In this document: piece by piece, positions 20,701 to 34,200 of the stretch
Layout: each line of letters begins with the position of its first letter
Position numbering within the stretch: the first letter of the stretch is position 1
Assembly: GCA_008638375.1 (NCBI GenBank)
Contig: CM018043.1
Location: 39,693,396-39,757,395, forward strand
DNA: 64,000 nt
Direction of reading: 5' to 3'
From: Nyssa sinensis
Lineage: Eukaryota > Streptophyta > Magnoliopsida > Cornales > Nyssaceae
Made by a program: the position numbers and the translations under genes
Notes under the pieces: model-generated
Databases searched by the model: none
What the model was told of the DNA's origin: nothing
Seen by the model: the letters and a program-made list of their open reading frames with translations, nothing else

Positions 20701-23700
20701 GTGAAACATGATAACAAGATACATCAGTCAATCAAATGTCCACAAGATAGAAAAATATCGAATTGTGGAACACAGGGATATCAATACATTCAAGAGTACG
20801 AGTTTGGCAGTAAAAGAATAAACTTGGCTTGCGGAAACACCACATGTAAGAGAGAGTGATCCACTTACCTCTATCGTGATTCTAGATCAGGAATCCGTGA
20901 GTGTACCCTTGCCTTTCGAGTTTCCTATATATCAGTGAATACGTTTCAGAATAAATGCTATTCATCAAATTTTATGCCTTTCTATCATAAGTATTTCAAA
21001 TACTAATTTATACTTTACCATTGAGTCCGGAATGCCGAAGAAAGTCGGTTTAGGCTTTCACGGAATCCCATTTGGACTTTTGTACTAAAAAGGGCAAAGT
21101 GGTCATTTTGCACTTTTACGGTATTTTATCTTTCAGGGTCCCGTCTCGTAAAATGGACCCCACCATTGGACTCAGAACGTCTGAGATAATAATTTTTGAC
21201 TATTCATTTGTATCGTTTGGACTTCGTTTGACCTATATTTGGATCAGGGGCATTTTTGTAAAAATTAATATTTTATTAATTTTTCCTGTTTGGGCCTTAG
21301 TGGAATTTCTTAAAACATTTGGGGCCGGTTCATAATTTCCAAAACCTACGGTCTGAACCAGTTGGTTTAGAACTAAAAACCCTAAACCGGTCTGCCCCTC
21401 CCCTGAACCAAACGGTTCAGTTTAATTCAAGAACCGGATTCCAATATCCTAGTCCCTATCCTTATCCGTGGTTGGAATAAGTCCAAACCCAATTTCCATT
21501 TACTATCTGTGTAACCAAACAAGCCCAAATCCATTTAAATTAAAAACCCAAACGACACAGTTTCACTTACCCATTTCATATCCGGTCGGGTCCCGACCCG
21601 ATCCGAACCCGGATCCGGTCTAGATCTAACCCGATAATCCCACGACTTTCCGGTCGTCTTCCCCAGAACTCCGGTAGGGTTTCGGTGGTGGACAGTCACC
21701 TTCTCTGGCGACGGTCACCTAATTTCAGTGAGATTTCAACCCGTTTTAAATGCCATTCCCTTCTAGTTTTCATGTAGATCTTCATTCTAACCTTAGATTT
21801 CAATTTAACCCACTAGTTCTTCAAGAAATAGAGAAAAACTGTGGCTCTAGCCAACTGTACTTTCTTTATTTCATGCTTGTTTACCCACTGTTTTGACCCC
21901 TAATTGTTTCTAATAGTTTTCTGCACTTCATAGGATCATTCTTGGGTCGATTAAACAAGGTTTAATGCATGAAATGTCAAGTGGCCGATTATTCTCTACA
22001 ACCTGCAACTATGAATTTCTCTATGATTTCTTAACCTTTTCCTATCATTATTTTTGCATTTAAAAGCTAAAATCATGCTTATTAAGACCCTAGCTTTAGA
22101 TCAAACATTCATGCTTTAATTCACAAAAACAGAACTAAAAACTCTTACCTGGGTTTCGGATTTTAGCTCACTGTGACCCTCCCAAACCCTTCTGTTTCTG
22201 CTCTTGAGTTCCTTGCCAATACTCCTCTCTATCTCAGTTTCTTTTTGTCTCTCAACTCACTCCCGTATGTACATATATAAAGAGAAAGGTTTCCACCGCC
22301 TCTCTCCCTCTTCTCTTTCTATCTCTTAGTTACTCCCCCTTCTATGGCCCCTTTCCTTGACCTAGGTTCTGTGTTCTCTCTGCCAAATGCAACTTTGCAT
22401 TAAATGGCTTGGGAGACTTGTTGTGCACACATATATACATATATCATATTATATACATCACACACACACACTTTACCCAACCGACACACACACACCCTCA
22501 CATGTAGTGCATTTACATACTGCCCTTGGCAGTTTCCCCTTTTCCCCTTTTCTTTTCCTTTTATTTCTTATACATATACATATATACATAAACACATGTA
22601 TAATACATTATATTATATACATATATATACACATAAAATACATCTTTTTATACATGTATGTGTAGGGATATAAATCCATTTTAAATCATATATACATACA
22701 TTCATTTTGGTCGGGCTACTCACCTATGTTCACGTATGCATGCATGGAAATACGTGCGTGCATGCATTACGATGCAATGCCTTGTGGTGCTCGGGTGTTA
22801 CCCAGCCTTGGTCATTCAGTTCCATCATTTACAGTTTTCAGTCATACATTTCCATGAAATACCATGATATACATATCTTACCGTTCAAGTTACATGTTTT
22901 AACCGACCTACCTCGGTATACGTGACGTATCCCGGGTCAGGATATTACAGAACTGCTTAAGATGCTGAATTGTTTATACACTGAACTGTTTTAAATGCAT
23001 ATGCTTTCATGCATACCTCTTGATCTGCATTACTTGTGGCATGATTTTGTTCTATCTTGTCTTTTGATATATCTTGTTGATTCTGTTGAAGTCTGTTGTT
23101 CTGTTACCTGTCCTTTGGAGTCTGTTTGATTCTGTTTGTCATGTTGAGTCTTATCTGAGGGCCCATTACGGGATTGAGTATATCAGTGGATGGATGGCTG
23201 CCTCTGTGGGACGCACGGAGCTCAGCATCCGCTCAATCCTATCTGACCTGTTCCGCTCTGATACCGACCTCAGCCGAAGGTGTGCGATATGAGGCCCTCC
23301 ATATGAGGGGGTGGATGGGAAGTAATTCCATCCCACATCGCCTGGGGAAGGTTCAGGCACTTTGAGCTGTATCTGTTCTATTTGAGTTGTATTCGTTCTA
23401 TTTGAGTTGTATCCGTTCTATTTGAGCTGTATCTGTTCCGCTCTAATACCGACCTCAGCCGGAGGTGTGCGATATGAGGCCCTCCATGTGAGGGGGTGGA
23501 TGGGAAGTAATGCCATCCCATATCGCCTGGGGGCGGTTCAGGCACTTTGAGCTGCAGCCGTTCTATTTGAGCTGTATCTGTTCTACTTGAGCTGCATTGT
23601 TCTATCTGAGTTACATTTGAGCATGCATATATATATATATATATATATGAACTGGTTTTGAAACCCATGGCATGAACCTATGTTACTCACTGAGCTTGTT

Positions 23701-24241
23701 TAAGCTCATTCCATTTATTTAACATTTTTCAGGATACATCTCCATTGGACTAGAAAGCACAAGGATATGTCACTAGTGGATTGAGAGACATTCCCAAGTG
23801 AGGATCTGATGGTAATAATATGTGGAGACTTGGGTTCTAATAGATTGATTCTGACTATTCAGGTGAGTGTGATGATATAAATGACTTTATTCATATGTAA
23901 TAGATGTGTAGGGACATGGCTCATGGTAATGGTACTCTGGAGGAATTTGATATGCTCGGTGTTATATATCTGTTATAGATGTGTTCTGTGGTTAGAGTTA
24001 TTAGTTGTTTGATTATAGATTTGCTCTGTGGTACATACTTATGAGGTATATAGTTGAGTTGCATTCCCGAGATAAAAAGGTTTTAATTTCCGCTGTTCTG
24101 ACCCTACATTTGGAATGCAATCCATCGTAAGGTTCAGAAGATTGCCTTTGGTTGGTCGCATTGTCGATCGGAGATTGGCAAGGCGGCTAACTGACATCAC
24201 ATCTTCAGCATCCGCGTAGGGTGGGGTGCGGGATGTGACAT
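17131..24241 (+). mobile_element. Family C solo LTR with nested B3
   Basis: It starts TGTAATACCCC and ends GCGGGATGTGACA, flanked by the perfect 5-bp duplication TAACT (17126-17130 and 24242-24246). Without the nested B3 and its duplication it is about 3.77 kb. There is no primer site, polypurine tract or coding interior, so it is a solo LTR left by recombination. An (AT)n tract lies at 17743-17782. Near 23150-23540 two copies of a ~175 bp segment (GCTCTGATACCGACCTCAGC...) form an internal tandem repeat. Confidence 0.9.
19609..22949 (-). mobile_element. B3: family B solo LTR
   Basis: The 3.34 kb LTR has edges TGTCACTACCCGAAACC and ...GTCAGGATATTACA, flanked by the 5-bp duplication GAACT (19604-19608 and 22950-22954). 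It aligns along its length, reversed, with B1 (34479-37834). It contains the shared LTR module (about 21020-21235) and AACCGGTT-like dyads (21354-21420). No gene is supported. Confidence 0.92.
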
Positions 24242-26352
24242 AACTTCTAATATGAGTATAATTTCAGTGAGCTTTAAAATTACTCAAAAATACATCCGGT
24301 AGCGCAAGTTATTAACAAAAAGGTAAAGGTAGGTCTGAACTAATCTATTCACACAACAGGTTCACCCTGTTTAAAGCTCTATATCTCCCAATTTATAAAA
24401 CCTTCTATTATGACTTTATATTCAATATTCCACTATAAGTCTAGTTACCTAGAACTTAGAAACACTCGAAAAGAGTACCTGGAACTTAAGTTATGAACTG
24501 ATTTATAAACAGTGATCAAATTCCTTCAATAAAAATGCTAAACTCATACATTCATACTCTTATGAGTCCAAAACATTAGTAGTATTAGTACATGTCCATT
24601 TTCTAAAGAAGTTCAAAAACACAAGTCTTCAAGTCAAGTTATGTAATCTTCATACAACCAAAAATAAACTCATCTTCAAAAGAAACCAAAAGTGTTCTTG
24701 ACCTCCATTCGAGGACGTGTCAAATGGTCGGCTCCTTGTCAGAACTTACATCTGGTAAAGGGGTCAGTACCCCAATAGGATATCTAAACAAGAAAAATGA
24801 AAATGTTGCAATGTGTATGTTTGTCGAGGTGTAGTGACATGCCAATGATAATATTTATTAAATGCAACTAAATAAATCATAGAGTAACAATACAATCTAA
24901 TTAAATTTCAAGGGTTTTAATGTATTGTGGATGGGTCTGATTTTCTTCTCACTTTCTCATTTCACAACTTGTCATTACATTCCACAATTTAAGTTTGAGT
25001 TTTTATCCCAACCCCCAACCTCAACTTTGGCTCCGGGCAAGCCTATTTGGGTTTATGGGCTACTAACCGCCGGACACCACAACCAAACCCCGTGCGGCTT
25101 CACGATTCGCAAGCTGAAGGGAAGCTCACTCCTACATCAAAATTCATAGCCCGGGATTGCAATCTTTTATACACTCCATGACACACAAGTGTTACATCGC
25201 AATCTCACATACACTCTAAAGCACATAAAGATGTCTCTAGTTTCCCCATCTTTCATTTTTCTTCATAATTCTCCATGAATAATCAATCTTTTATCAATAA
25301 GGAAGTTTACAATTTATCCACCAATTCATATAAACAAGGTATGTATCACCCATGGTCCATTTCCATCTCAAATAATTTTCATTCGTTTACAAGTAAAGGG
25401 TTTCAAGTTATACAAACTAGTAAGGGATTTAAAAGAAAAACTAACAATTTATGGAGATAATGAGTGATAATCTATGAAAATCAAGAAGAGGGATCATGCT
25501 TTGGGTAATTACAATCAAAATATATAAATTTTTCTCATTTAAGGGACAAAATAATTTTCATGTTACCCAACATGTAATTTTTAATAAATGCCAAAAAGAA
25601 ACACAATTGCATGAACCCAATTATAATTTTAACACAAACACAATCTAACAACTCTAAGCATATCCATTTCTTCAAGTTTAGAAGCCCTACCATGTTCTTG
25701 AAATTTTTAAGTTGAGAATTGCAAAAGACCTAATTTGTTCTTCTTGTGCTTGTTAGAATTTCTCCCAAATTCTTCAAGCCCTTGATGTGTAATGTTTGTA
25801 GAGTGATATATTTTCAATATAAACTCCAAAGAACCTAGAAGATTTGAGGTAAAAAGAAAAGAAATTACAAGAAACCTAGGTACCCATTTTTTCTTTTCCC
25901 TTCTCGGTAGTGAGATAGAGAGCAAAAGAATGAAAATCTATGTTTTTTTCTTTGTTTCTTTAGTGTTTTGTATAGGTACAGCCGTATGTTCTTTTGTGTG
26001 TGTTTTAGGTGTAGCATGGGTTGGTGTGTGTTGGGATTAAATGAGTGGTGGAGATTCACCCACATGTAAACTTTGACAATCCATTTTTAAATATCTTTTA
26101 TGTAAAATTACCCATCTACCCATATTATTTCCTTTCCTCAATTATTTCATTAATGGCCTTTTTGTCTTTTACAATCACAAGAAAGTCTAAATTCTTGTAA
26201 ATTCATTTGCATGCATCCATTTTATTTTTATTGGGTCTAATTTACATTTCATGTACCGCTAATTTAATTTCTTCAATTAAATTTATATAACATTAATTAT
26301 TTCTCCAATTTAATTATTTATTTAATTTCTATTAAAATAATGGGGCTTTACA
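24242..26352 (-). mobile_element. Probable 3' LTR of a chromovirus (element G), minus orientation
   Basis: The right edge (...AATAATGGGGCTTTACA) is followed, reading minus, by a purine tract (AACGGGGAAGAA) and a chromodomain coding end. This is the arrangement at the 3' LTR of Tekay/Del-type chromoviruses. The LTR was split by family C; its left boundary is not found. The body is AT-rich with no gene. Confidence 0.6.
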
Positions 26353-26492
26353 TTCTTCCCCGTTAGAAAAAATTCATCCTTGAAATTTAGGAAGTACTTG
26401 GAGTAGCAAACAAGTCTGGATACTTGATTTGAAGCTCATTATCTCCTTCCCATGTAGCCTCATCTAGGCCATGATGGCGCCACAAGACCTTG
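26353..26492 (-). pseudogene. C-terminal chromodomain fragment of chromovirus pol, with polypurine tract
   Basis: On the minus strand the sequence encodes a chromodomain end (KVLWRHHGLDEATWE...NELQIKYPDLFAT), then a stop, a TTCAAGGATGAATTTTTT box, and the purine tract at the LTR. Chromodomains of integrase guide insertion to modified histones. Only about 36 codons remain before LTR D interrupts the element at 26493. Confidence 0.8.
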
Positions 26493-28205
26493 TGTCACAA
26501 CCTGTAACCAGCCTATGCTGATTAGGAGCCCACGATTGAGGGCAGTGGCTCGTAAGCCGTTTCCCTTACTATAGGATCATAAACACTGAACAATTTAAAC
26601 ATTAAATTGCATGCTATGTCATTAATTAATAAAATCTCATAATTAAAGTATAATTGTACATGCTAAGATAATATAAGTGGTTTAATACAGATCCTCAAGT
26701 ACATAACATACCCAAGACCTGGACACATGGGAGAATTAAGACTATACTATGCTCAATCTATTACATTAATAGCAAAAAGTGCCCATCGTACTTGCGAGAG
26801 GGAAATCTATAACAAGTGGAGCATCTACTCAATATGTATGCCTGATTGTCCTTTTATAATGTGTTGTCCTGAAAAGAATAACATAACTGGAATGAGCTAA
26901 CTTAACTCAGTAAGTAAATTCCTTTACTTTGTCATGGGTCAAGGTTAGTTCAAAAGAAAGGTATGAACAATACCAATAAGGATATGATATCACAATAGAA
27001 ATCAAGATACAGAATGTAACAATAGCCAGTCACCAAAAATGTGAATCATCATAAATGACCCTTGGTCCAAAAGGCACATCCTAAGATAAAGTAATCAAAT
27101 CAACAATAGGAATTAGCCTAAACAATAATATGTTGCTACAAATCAGAAGGTAGGTACACAAGCATGTCACTAATCAGATAATGTAACAACAGATAATCCA
27201 AGGATAGGTTCACCAGACGTATCAGAATCCAAGGAATACATCATCAAGCATATGCATAGACAGGCTTGCAAAACATATCGATGATCAAAAGTGCATCATC
27301 AGACTGTTAATAAATGATATAATATACAATTAGAATAGATGTTGTTACTGTATAGGGCCCGTCATACCCTTAAAAGTGCTCAAAAGCACTAGAGCTCTTT
27401 ATAACATATCGTGTCCTCCATGGACTAAATCGTGCGTTGTACTCATAACAACCATGGGTAGAACGAGTTTAATGACTAGCATAACCCGCGTAGATCATCC
27501 ATAACATCTGATGGACATTGTGATAGATCACAATTCCAGGCACTCATAATAATATTATGATCATTAGAAATCCACAGGCGAAGTACGTATTTGTGGAATA
27601 ACAAATTCTCAGTAGTGAGAAACATAGCAATTTTTCAATATCCAAACAAGGTGTAGAAATGTGCAAATAATCATATCAGGATATTGCTAATCGATTCTCA
27701 ACTATCCACAAGATTAAACAAATATCAAATTGCGGAGTCAATACATATTAGGCATGTATAAGAGTACAAATTTGGCAGCATCAAGGAAATAACTGTGCCA
27801 TGGCTAGGAATTATCACATGTTAGATTTTGGGTTTTACTTACGTTTAAGACAGTTCTTTTTCTTTCAAAAGGGAATTAGATCGCCTTTCCTTTTCCTTTC
27901 AAAGTTCCTATTAATCAGTAAATATTTCTTAGTTCAATGCTATGTATAGCCTAACTTCTAGAACTAGTTAGTTTCATATATCAATATTTTAAGTATTTTA
28001 TTTGGTAAAACAGACTCTACCATTGAGTCTGGAACGTCAAAGAAAATTGATTTAGCCTTTTACGGACTTCAATTTGGCTTCGAGTACTACTAAGGGAAAA
28101 ATGGAAATTTTGCATTTTACGTGTCTTAATTTTTCGGGACCCCGTCTCATAAAACAAACCCTACCATTGTGTTCGGAATGCCCAAAATAATAAGTGTACA
28201 CTATC
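26493..28205 (-). mobile_element. LTR D, minus orientation, first segment
   Basis: It begins TGTCACAACCTG inside the chromovirus coding end. It carries blocks shared with families B and E (ACTCAGTAAGTAAA near 26905, the ACCATTGAGTC module at 28020-28200). The Tat element A2 enters at 28206 and D resumes at 43363. No gene. Confidence 0.7.
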
Positions 28206-28783
28206 TGATATGCCATAAAAGAACAGACCAATCAACACTTGACACGTATGACCATAATTTGACTCATGCTCGGCCAACATGATTCTCACTCAGCCAATGA
28301 CTAAAAGCTCAAGCATACAGATCATTACATCAGGTCGGAAGAGACCGGACGTACACCTTCAGAACATATATATCCAGAACTGATCACAGGGTCCAGACCA
28401 ACATTCCAGAACTTGTCACCGCCTTAGCGAGTGCCGAGCAGGGAATAAGGAAGCAGTCTTCAACAAGGGAACTACCTTCTATGGTTATCTCTATGCAATG
28501 CTCCACAAGGTAACTGCAAATCTCCGATGATCAAATCCCTATATTCAGGGCGTCGAATCCTAATCAACTTAGGAAAGCCACGGCTTATAAATTAAACCCT
28601 AGAGGTACGCCTTATTTCTTATGCTCATTCTTTGACTTTCAATACAGTCTTTCAATTCTTTTACTTACTTAAGCATCGGAGCGGCTACCGCCAGAGCCAA
28701 TCTGGTGGTCCTCTGATCATCTTTCTGAGTGTTCTATAGGTCACGGAGTCCATACTTATTGCGAGCCGAAAAGTGCAGAATCA
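28206..28783 (+). repeat. A2 5' LTR
   Basis: The 578-bp LTR has ends TGATATGCC...GCAGAATCA. The TATA motif TTATAAATT is at 28585-28593. It has one unit of the 72-bp block duplicated in A1. Confidence 0.94.
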
Positions 28784-28786
28784 GTT

Positions 28787-28804
28787 TGGCGCCGTCTGTG
28801 GGAA
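28787..28804 (+). other. A2 primer binding site
   Basis: TGGCGCCGTCTGTGGGAA follows the 5' LTR after GTT, at the same spacing as in A1. Confidence 0.8.
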
Positions 28805-28860
28805 CGACTAATCTCCAAGTGCTCTATTCATAAACTCAACTCTTTCCTCACCGGAAAACC

Positions 28861-31224
28861 ATGGCACCAAATCTCCGACCACGACAGAATACTCAGAATT
28901 CGTAAAACGCTCAACGTCAGCCACCTGCTCCTCGTACAAGGGGGCCAGCGGCCAATCCTATGCGACAAGAGATCGAAGCAATAAAACGACACAATGAACT
29001 AGTGCAGGAGCAGTTGCTTGCCATCACTAGAACACTGGCAACACTTACGCAGAACCAAGCGGCGGGTTCTCCGAGCCCGCCAGTCAACTTCGTTGTAGGA
29101 ATGCAACCTCCTGTTGCTACAGAGAACGAAGAACTTCATGCGCAGGCTCTAACTAACCAGCCTGGGCACCCCTTAGGGGTTCCTCGTGCTGGCCGAGATC
29201 CGCAGCCATCAACAGTCCCTGGCTGGGGAACATCCGCCTTCGTCCCCGATGTCCATTACTGGAGCACTACTCGAGCCCCAACTCCAAGGGCCTTGGGACC
29301 ACACCTGGCACCGCAAGAGCCTCCTCATGCAGCACCAAACCTTCTGGTTCGGAATCCTCCTCAGTCCGAAGGGCGTAATCAACCCTACTACCCTGAAGCC
29401 GAGGCTGTCAGGCAGGGTTCACAAGATGTCAGACTCAAAGACCCGCGGAGGTTAGAAGAAATTGCCGAGTCGATAGACCGGACAGTTACTTTGAGAGGAC
29501 CTCAGAACCCTCCAGAGCAAGACGAACTGGCTAGGCTGCTCGGAAGACTAGCCACCCCATTCACTCACGCCATCATGTTAGAGGAGAGACCCAGAAAGTT
29601 CATGGTGCCCAAGTTCACCCTGTACGATGGATCTGGAGATCCAGGAGATCATCTCTCCCATTACCAGCATACGATGGCCCTGCACGGAGCCTCTGATGCT
29701 TTCATGTGCCGAACGTTCATCACCAGCTTGAAGGGAACTGCTCTGAAGTGGTTCCATAACCTCCCTCCGAACTTAGTTACCAGCTTCTATGAGCTCGGTA
29801 GACAGTTCTTGGACAGGTTCATGACCAGCAGGAGGCTCAGAAGGGGGCCAGAATTCTTGCTGAACGTTAAGCAGACCAAGGAGGAATCCCTCCACGCCTA
29901 CATTGCGCGCTTCAATTCCGAACTCACTGAGATCACTGACTGCAGCCCAAAGTTCCTCGTAGTAGCCCTAACTGCTGGGCTTGCCCAGGGTGGGTTCAGA
30001 GACTCCTTGACAAAAAGCCCTCTAGCCGACATGGCGGCATTAATGGATCGGGCCAGAAAATACATCAACTTGGAAAATGCCAACCGCACGTCCCAGAAGG
30101 GCAGAGATCAGACCCAGAGGGACAATCTAAAGTGGGAGGACCACAAGAAGGAGGATCACAGAAGAGACTCCAACAAAAAGAGGGCCAGGAGCCCAGAGAA
30201 AAGAACAGCACCCAGAGCTGTGTACAACTCCGGACCAAGGGAGTTCACCAACTTCACTCCTTTGAACACTACGCCGAACCAGGTACTCCGGCAGATCCGA
30301 GATCGGGAGAACCTGAGGTGGCCGGAACCAATCAAAGGAGATCCCAGTCTGCGGGACCAAAGTAAGTATTGTAATTTCCATAAAGATCATGGACATACAA
30401 CTAACACATGCAGGACCCTCCGATATGAGATAGAGCAGCTCATAAAGAAGGGACGTCTTCAGGTGTTCGTCAAGCCGGACAGAAGGCAGAACCCCCAAGA
30501 AGACAAGCCTCAACAGCGGCCAGACCAGAGGCCCGAACAGAGGCAGGAGCACAAGGAGGGACGAAACGAGCCTCAGAGGCAGAACAACCACGTCATCTAC
30601 GTCCTCCATGCTGACTCCCCTGTCACAGGAATGTCCAACAGGGCAAGAAAGAGATACGCTCGGGAAGCCAGAGTCGCCCCGAACGTATTACAGATCTCCA
30701 ACGTCGAAAAGAGGCTCAAACCAGCACCAGAGATCCAATTCACCGAGCAAGATCTAGCAGGGGTACACTGCCCTCACAGTGATGCCCTTGTTATCACCCT
30801 CAGAATTGCCAACTTCGAGACCAGGAGAGTCCTGGTCGATACTGGCAGCTCCGTCAACATATTGCTCTATGAACCGCTCAAACAGATGGGGATAGACCAT
30901 GACAACGTCAAGCCCACCACTGCCGTGATGGCAGCTTTTGACGGCAACCTCAGCACCCTATTGGGGAGAGTCGACCTTCCTACCACTGTAAGAGAAGGTG
31001 AAGGGCAGAAGACCAACATCTCGGAGTACATGGTGTTAGACATGAAGTCTCCCTACAACGTCATAATCGGGAGACCCTGGTTGCATCAGACAGGGGCAGT
31101 CACTTCGACCCTCTATCAGTGTCTGAAGTACGTCCACAACCAGAGCGTTCACTCTGTCAGAGGGTGTCAACCAACTTCCCGGGAGTGCCACGCTATTGCC
31201 CTTAAAGAAAAGGCTCCTAAATAG
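28861..31224 (+). pseudogene. gag-pro: A2 gag-protease
   Basis: The ATG at 28861 aligns with the A1 gag start but codon 15 is TAA (28903-28905; CAA in A1). A shorter frame can restart at the ATG at 28960 (754 aa). The capsid domain, the CNFHKDHGH zinc-knuckle-like motif and the protease LVDTGSS are otherwise intact. Gag and protease are fused without a stop here, showing that the A1 UAG at that point is derived. The frame ends at UAG CAA UUA (31222-31230), as in A1. Confidence 0.92.
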
Positions 31225-31230
31225 CAATTA
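31222..31230 (+). promoter_or_regulatory. UAG CAA UUA readthrough site between protease and RT (A2)
   Basis: The nonamer is identical to that in A1, with the same AAA before and CAG after. The frame continues open into RT (31231-32172). Confidence 0.7.
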
Positions 31231-34200
31231 CAGCACACTCGGGATTGTGCAGATCTGGTATTCACTCACTCTCCCGAGGTGGAGGATTGCCCATCCGGCA
31301 TTGAAGAACCCCTGAGCCCAAGGGGACGCGACAACCGAGCCAAACCTGTTGGCGAGCCCATTAAAGTACTGGTCAGTTCAGAAGCTGAGGGGCGTTACTT
31401 GTACATCGGCCCATACCTAACACACGCCGAACGGGAAAAGATAGTCAGGTTCTTGAAAGACAACCTCTCTATCTTTGCTTGGGAGACCAGAGACATGGAG
31501 GGAATAGATTCTAATTTTATAACTCACAAACTGATGGTGGATCCGGATCACCCGCCAGTCAGACAGAAGAGAAGGCCGATTGCTCCTGAACGGCATCGGA
31601 TTATAAACGAAGAAGTCCAAAGGCGGCTGGATGCCAGGATGATACGAGAAGTATTCTATCCCGAGTGGCTAGCCAACACCGTACTCGTCAAGAAGAAAAA
31701 CGACAAGTGGAGAGTCTACGTTGATTATACAGACCTCAACAAAGCATGCCCCAAGGACAGCTTTCCACTGCCAAGAATAGACCAACTGGTTGACGCCACT
31801 ACAGGGCATGAGCTCATGAGTTTTATGGATGCATACTCTGGATACAACCAGATCCAGATGTACCCTCCAGATCAAGAAAAGACTGCCTTCATAACCGAAA
31901 GAGGACTCTACTGCTATAGAGTGATGCCTTTCAGTTTGAAGAATGCTGGAGCCACTTATCAACGGTTGGTGAACAAGATGTTCAGCCCACTGCTCGGCAG
32001 CACCATGGAGGTTTACATCGACGATATGCTGGTAAAGTGTCTTCAGAAAGGCAGCCACCTCCAGCACTTAGCCCAGACCTTCGATATCCTCAGACAGCAC
32101 AGGATGAAGCTCAACCCCTCGAAATGCACCTTCGGAGTTACGAAGGGAAAATTCTTGGGATACATTGTCTCTTAGAGGGGTATTGAAGCAGACCCCACTC
32201 AGATCCAAGCCCTGATTGGGATAAAGTCGCCAAAAACCAGAAAGGAAATTCAGGCGCTGAATGGCAAGATTGCGGCCCTGAGCAGATTTATATCCAAATC
32301 CACTGATCGCTGCCTACCTTTCTTCAAAGCTTTGAAGGGCAGCAAAACTCTGCAGTGGACGGAAGAATGCGAGAAATCCTTTCAAGAATTAAAGGAGTAT
32401 CTAGCCTCTCCAGAGCTCCTGTCAAAACCAGTACAAGGGGAAAAGTTACTCCTGTACCTTGCAGTTTCCGAAAACGCAGTCAGCTCCGCATTGATCAGAC
32501 AGGACAGAAGAGTACAGAGGCCTATTTTTTACTTCAGTAGGGCACTACTTGACACGGAAAAAAGATACCCAGAAGTAGAGAAACTGGCCTATGCCCTGGT
32601 TATATCAGCTCGGAAGCTTCGACCTTATTTCCAAGCCCATCCAATCGAGATCCCGACTGCCTATCCTCTGAAGTCAATACTGAGGAAACCTGAGGTATCG
32701 GGAAGATTAGTAAAGTGGTTTGTGGAGCTAGGGGAGTTCGACATATCATATGTACCCCGAAACTCCATCAAAAGGCAGGCCTTAGCTGATTTCGTAGCCG
32801 AGTTCACCCGGCACTTTAGAACAAAGCACAAGTCACCGAAACTTCAGGAACCTGGCTGCTGTACATTGATGGATCGTCAACTGATCAAGGATCAGGGGTA
32901 GGCCTGGTACTACTGTCCCTTGATGGGCTCACGTCAGAAAAAGCAGTCAGCTTGGGATTCAAAGCTTCTAATAATGAAGCCGAATATGAAGCCCTAATCT
33001 TAGGCATGAAGCTTGCCTTGGAATGCGAGGCGCAGAACCTCGACGTCTTCTCTGATTCCCAACTGGTAGTGAGCCAGGTCTTGGGAGAATTTGCCATTAA
33101 AGATGACAGGATGCTCCGGTACTCCGAACTGGTAAACCACTTGAAGCATTCCTTCCAAACATTTATTATCCAGAAGATTGAGAGAAGCCAGAATTGCAGA
33201 GCAGATGCTCTGGCTAACATGGCCTCACGCCTTAAGTCTGAAGCAAATTCCACAGTAAAAATCTCCTTTCAGCCAGGACCCAGTATAGAGGAAGCCCAAG
33301 TTGCTCAAATTGATGAACAGCCCCAGAACTGGATGACTCCAATCCTCCAGTACCTAAGATCCGGGCTCTTCCCAGAGGATAAAAACAAAGCCAGGAGAGT
33401 CTGAATCAGAGCAGCTCGGTACCTGATCCTGAACAACAAGCTTTACAGAAGGTCGTATTCTCAACCTCTATTAAAATGCTTGGCTCCAGACGAGTCACAA
33501 TATGTCTTGGCTGAAATACATGAGGGAATCTGCGGAAATCATAATGGGGGCAGAACTATAGCCCACCGAGCTCTATCACAGGGATACTACTGGCCCGGCA
33601 TACTGAAGCAGGCAAAAGAATATGTTCGGAAGTGCGACAAATGCCAGAGATTTGCGCCGTACCAACATCAGTCTCATCATGAGCTTATCCCGATTCTTAG
33701 CCCTTGGCCCTTTGCTCAGTGGGGGATGGACATCGTGGGTCCATTTACCAAGGGCCCCTCCGAACAGGAAATATCTCTTGGTGGCCATCGACTACTTCTC
33801 TAAATGGGCCGAAGCTGAGCCTTTAACACATATCACAGAAAAGGAAGTTGAGAGCTTCACCTAGAAGAACATTGTGTGCAGGTTCGGCATACCACGTGTA
33901 ATTATCTCGGACAATGGGACACAATTCACTGGTAAAGGCTTCAAGGCATTCTGCGAAAATCTCAACATCAGGCAACACTTTGCCTCTCCAAGCCATCCAC
34001 AAGCAAATGGGCAAGCAGAGGTCACCAACCGAACAATCCTTGACGGGTTAAAGAAGAGGTTGGAACAAGCCAAAGGAAAATGGGCAGAAGAACTCCCTGG
34101 GGTTCTTTGGGCCTACAAAACAACCAGAAGAACTCCCACCTCTGAAACTCCCTTCTCACTAGCCTATGGAACAGAAGCAGTAATTCCGGTTAAGATCGGT

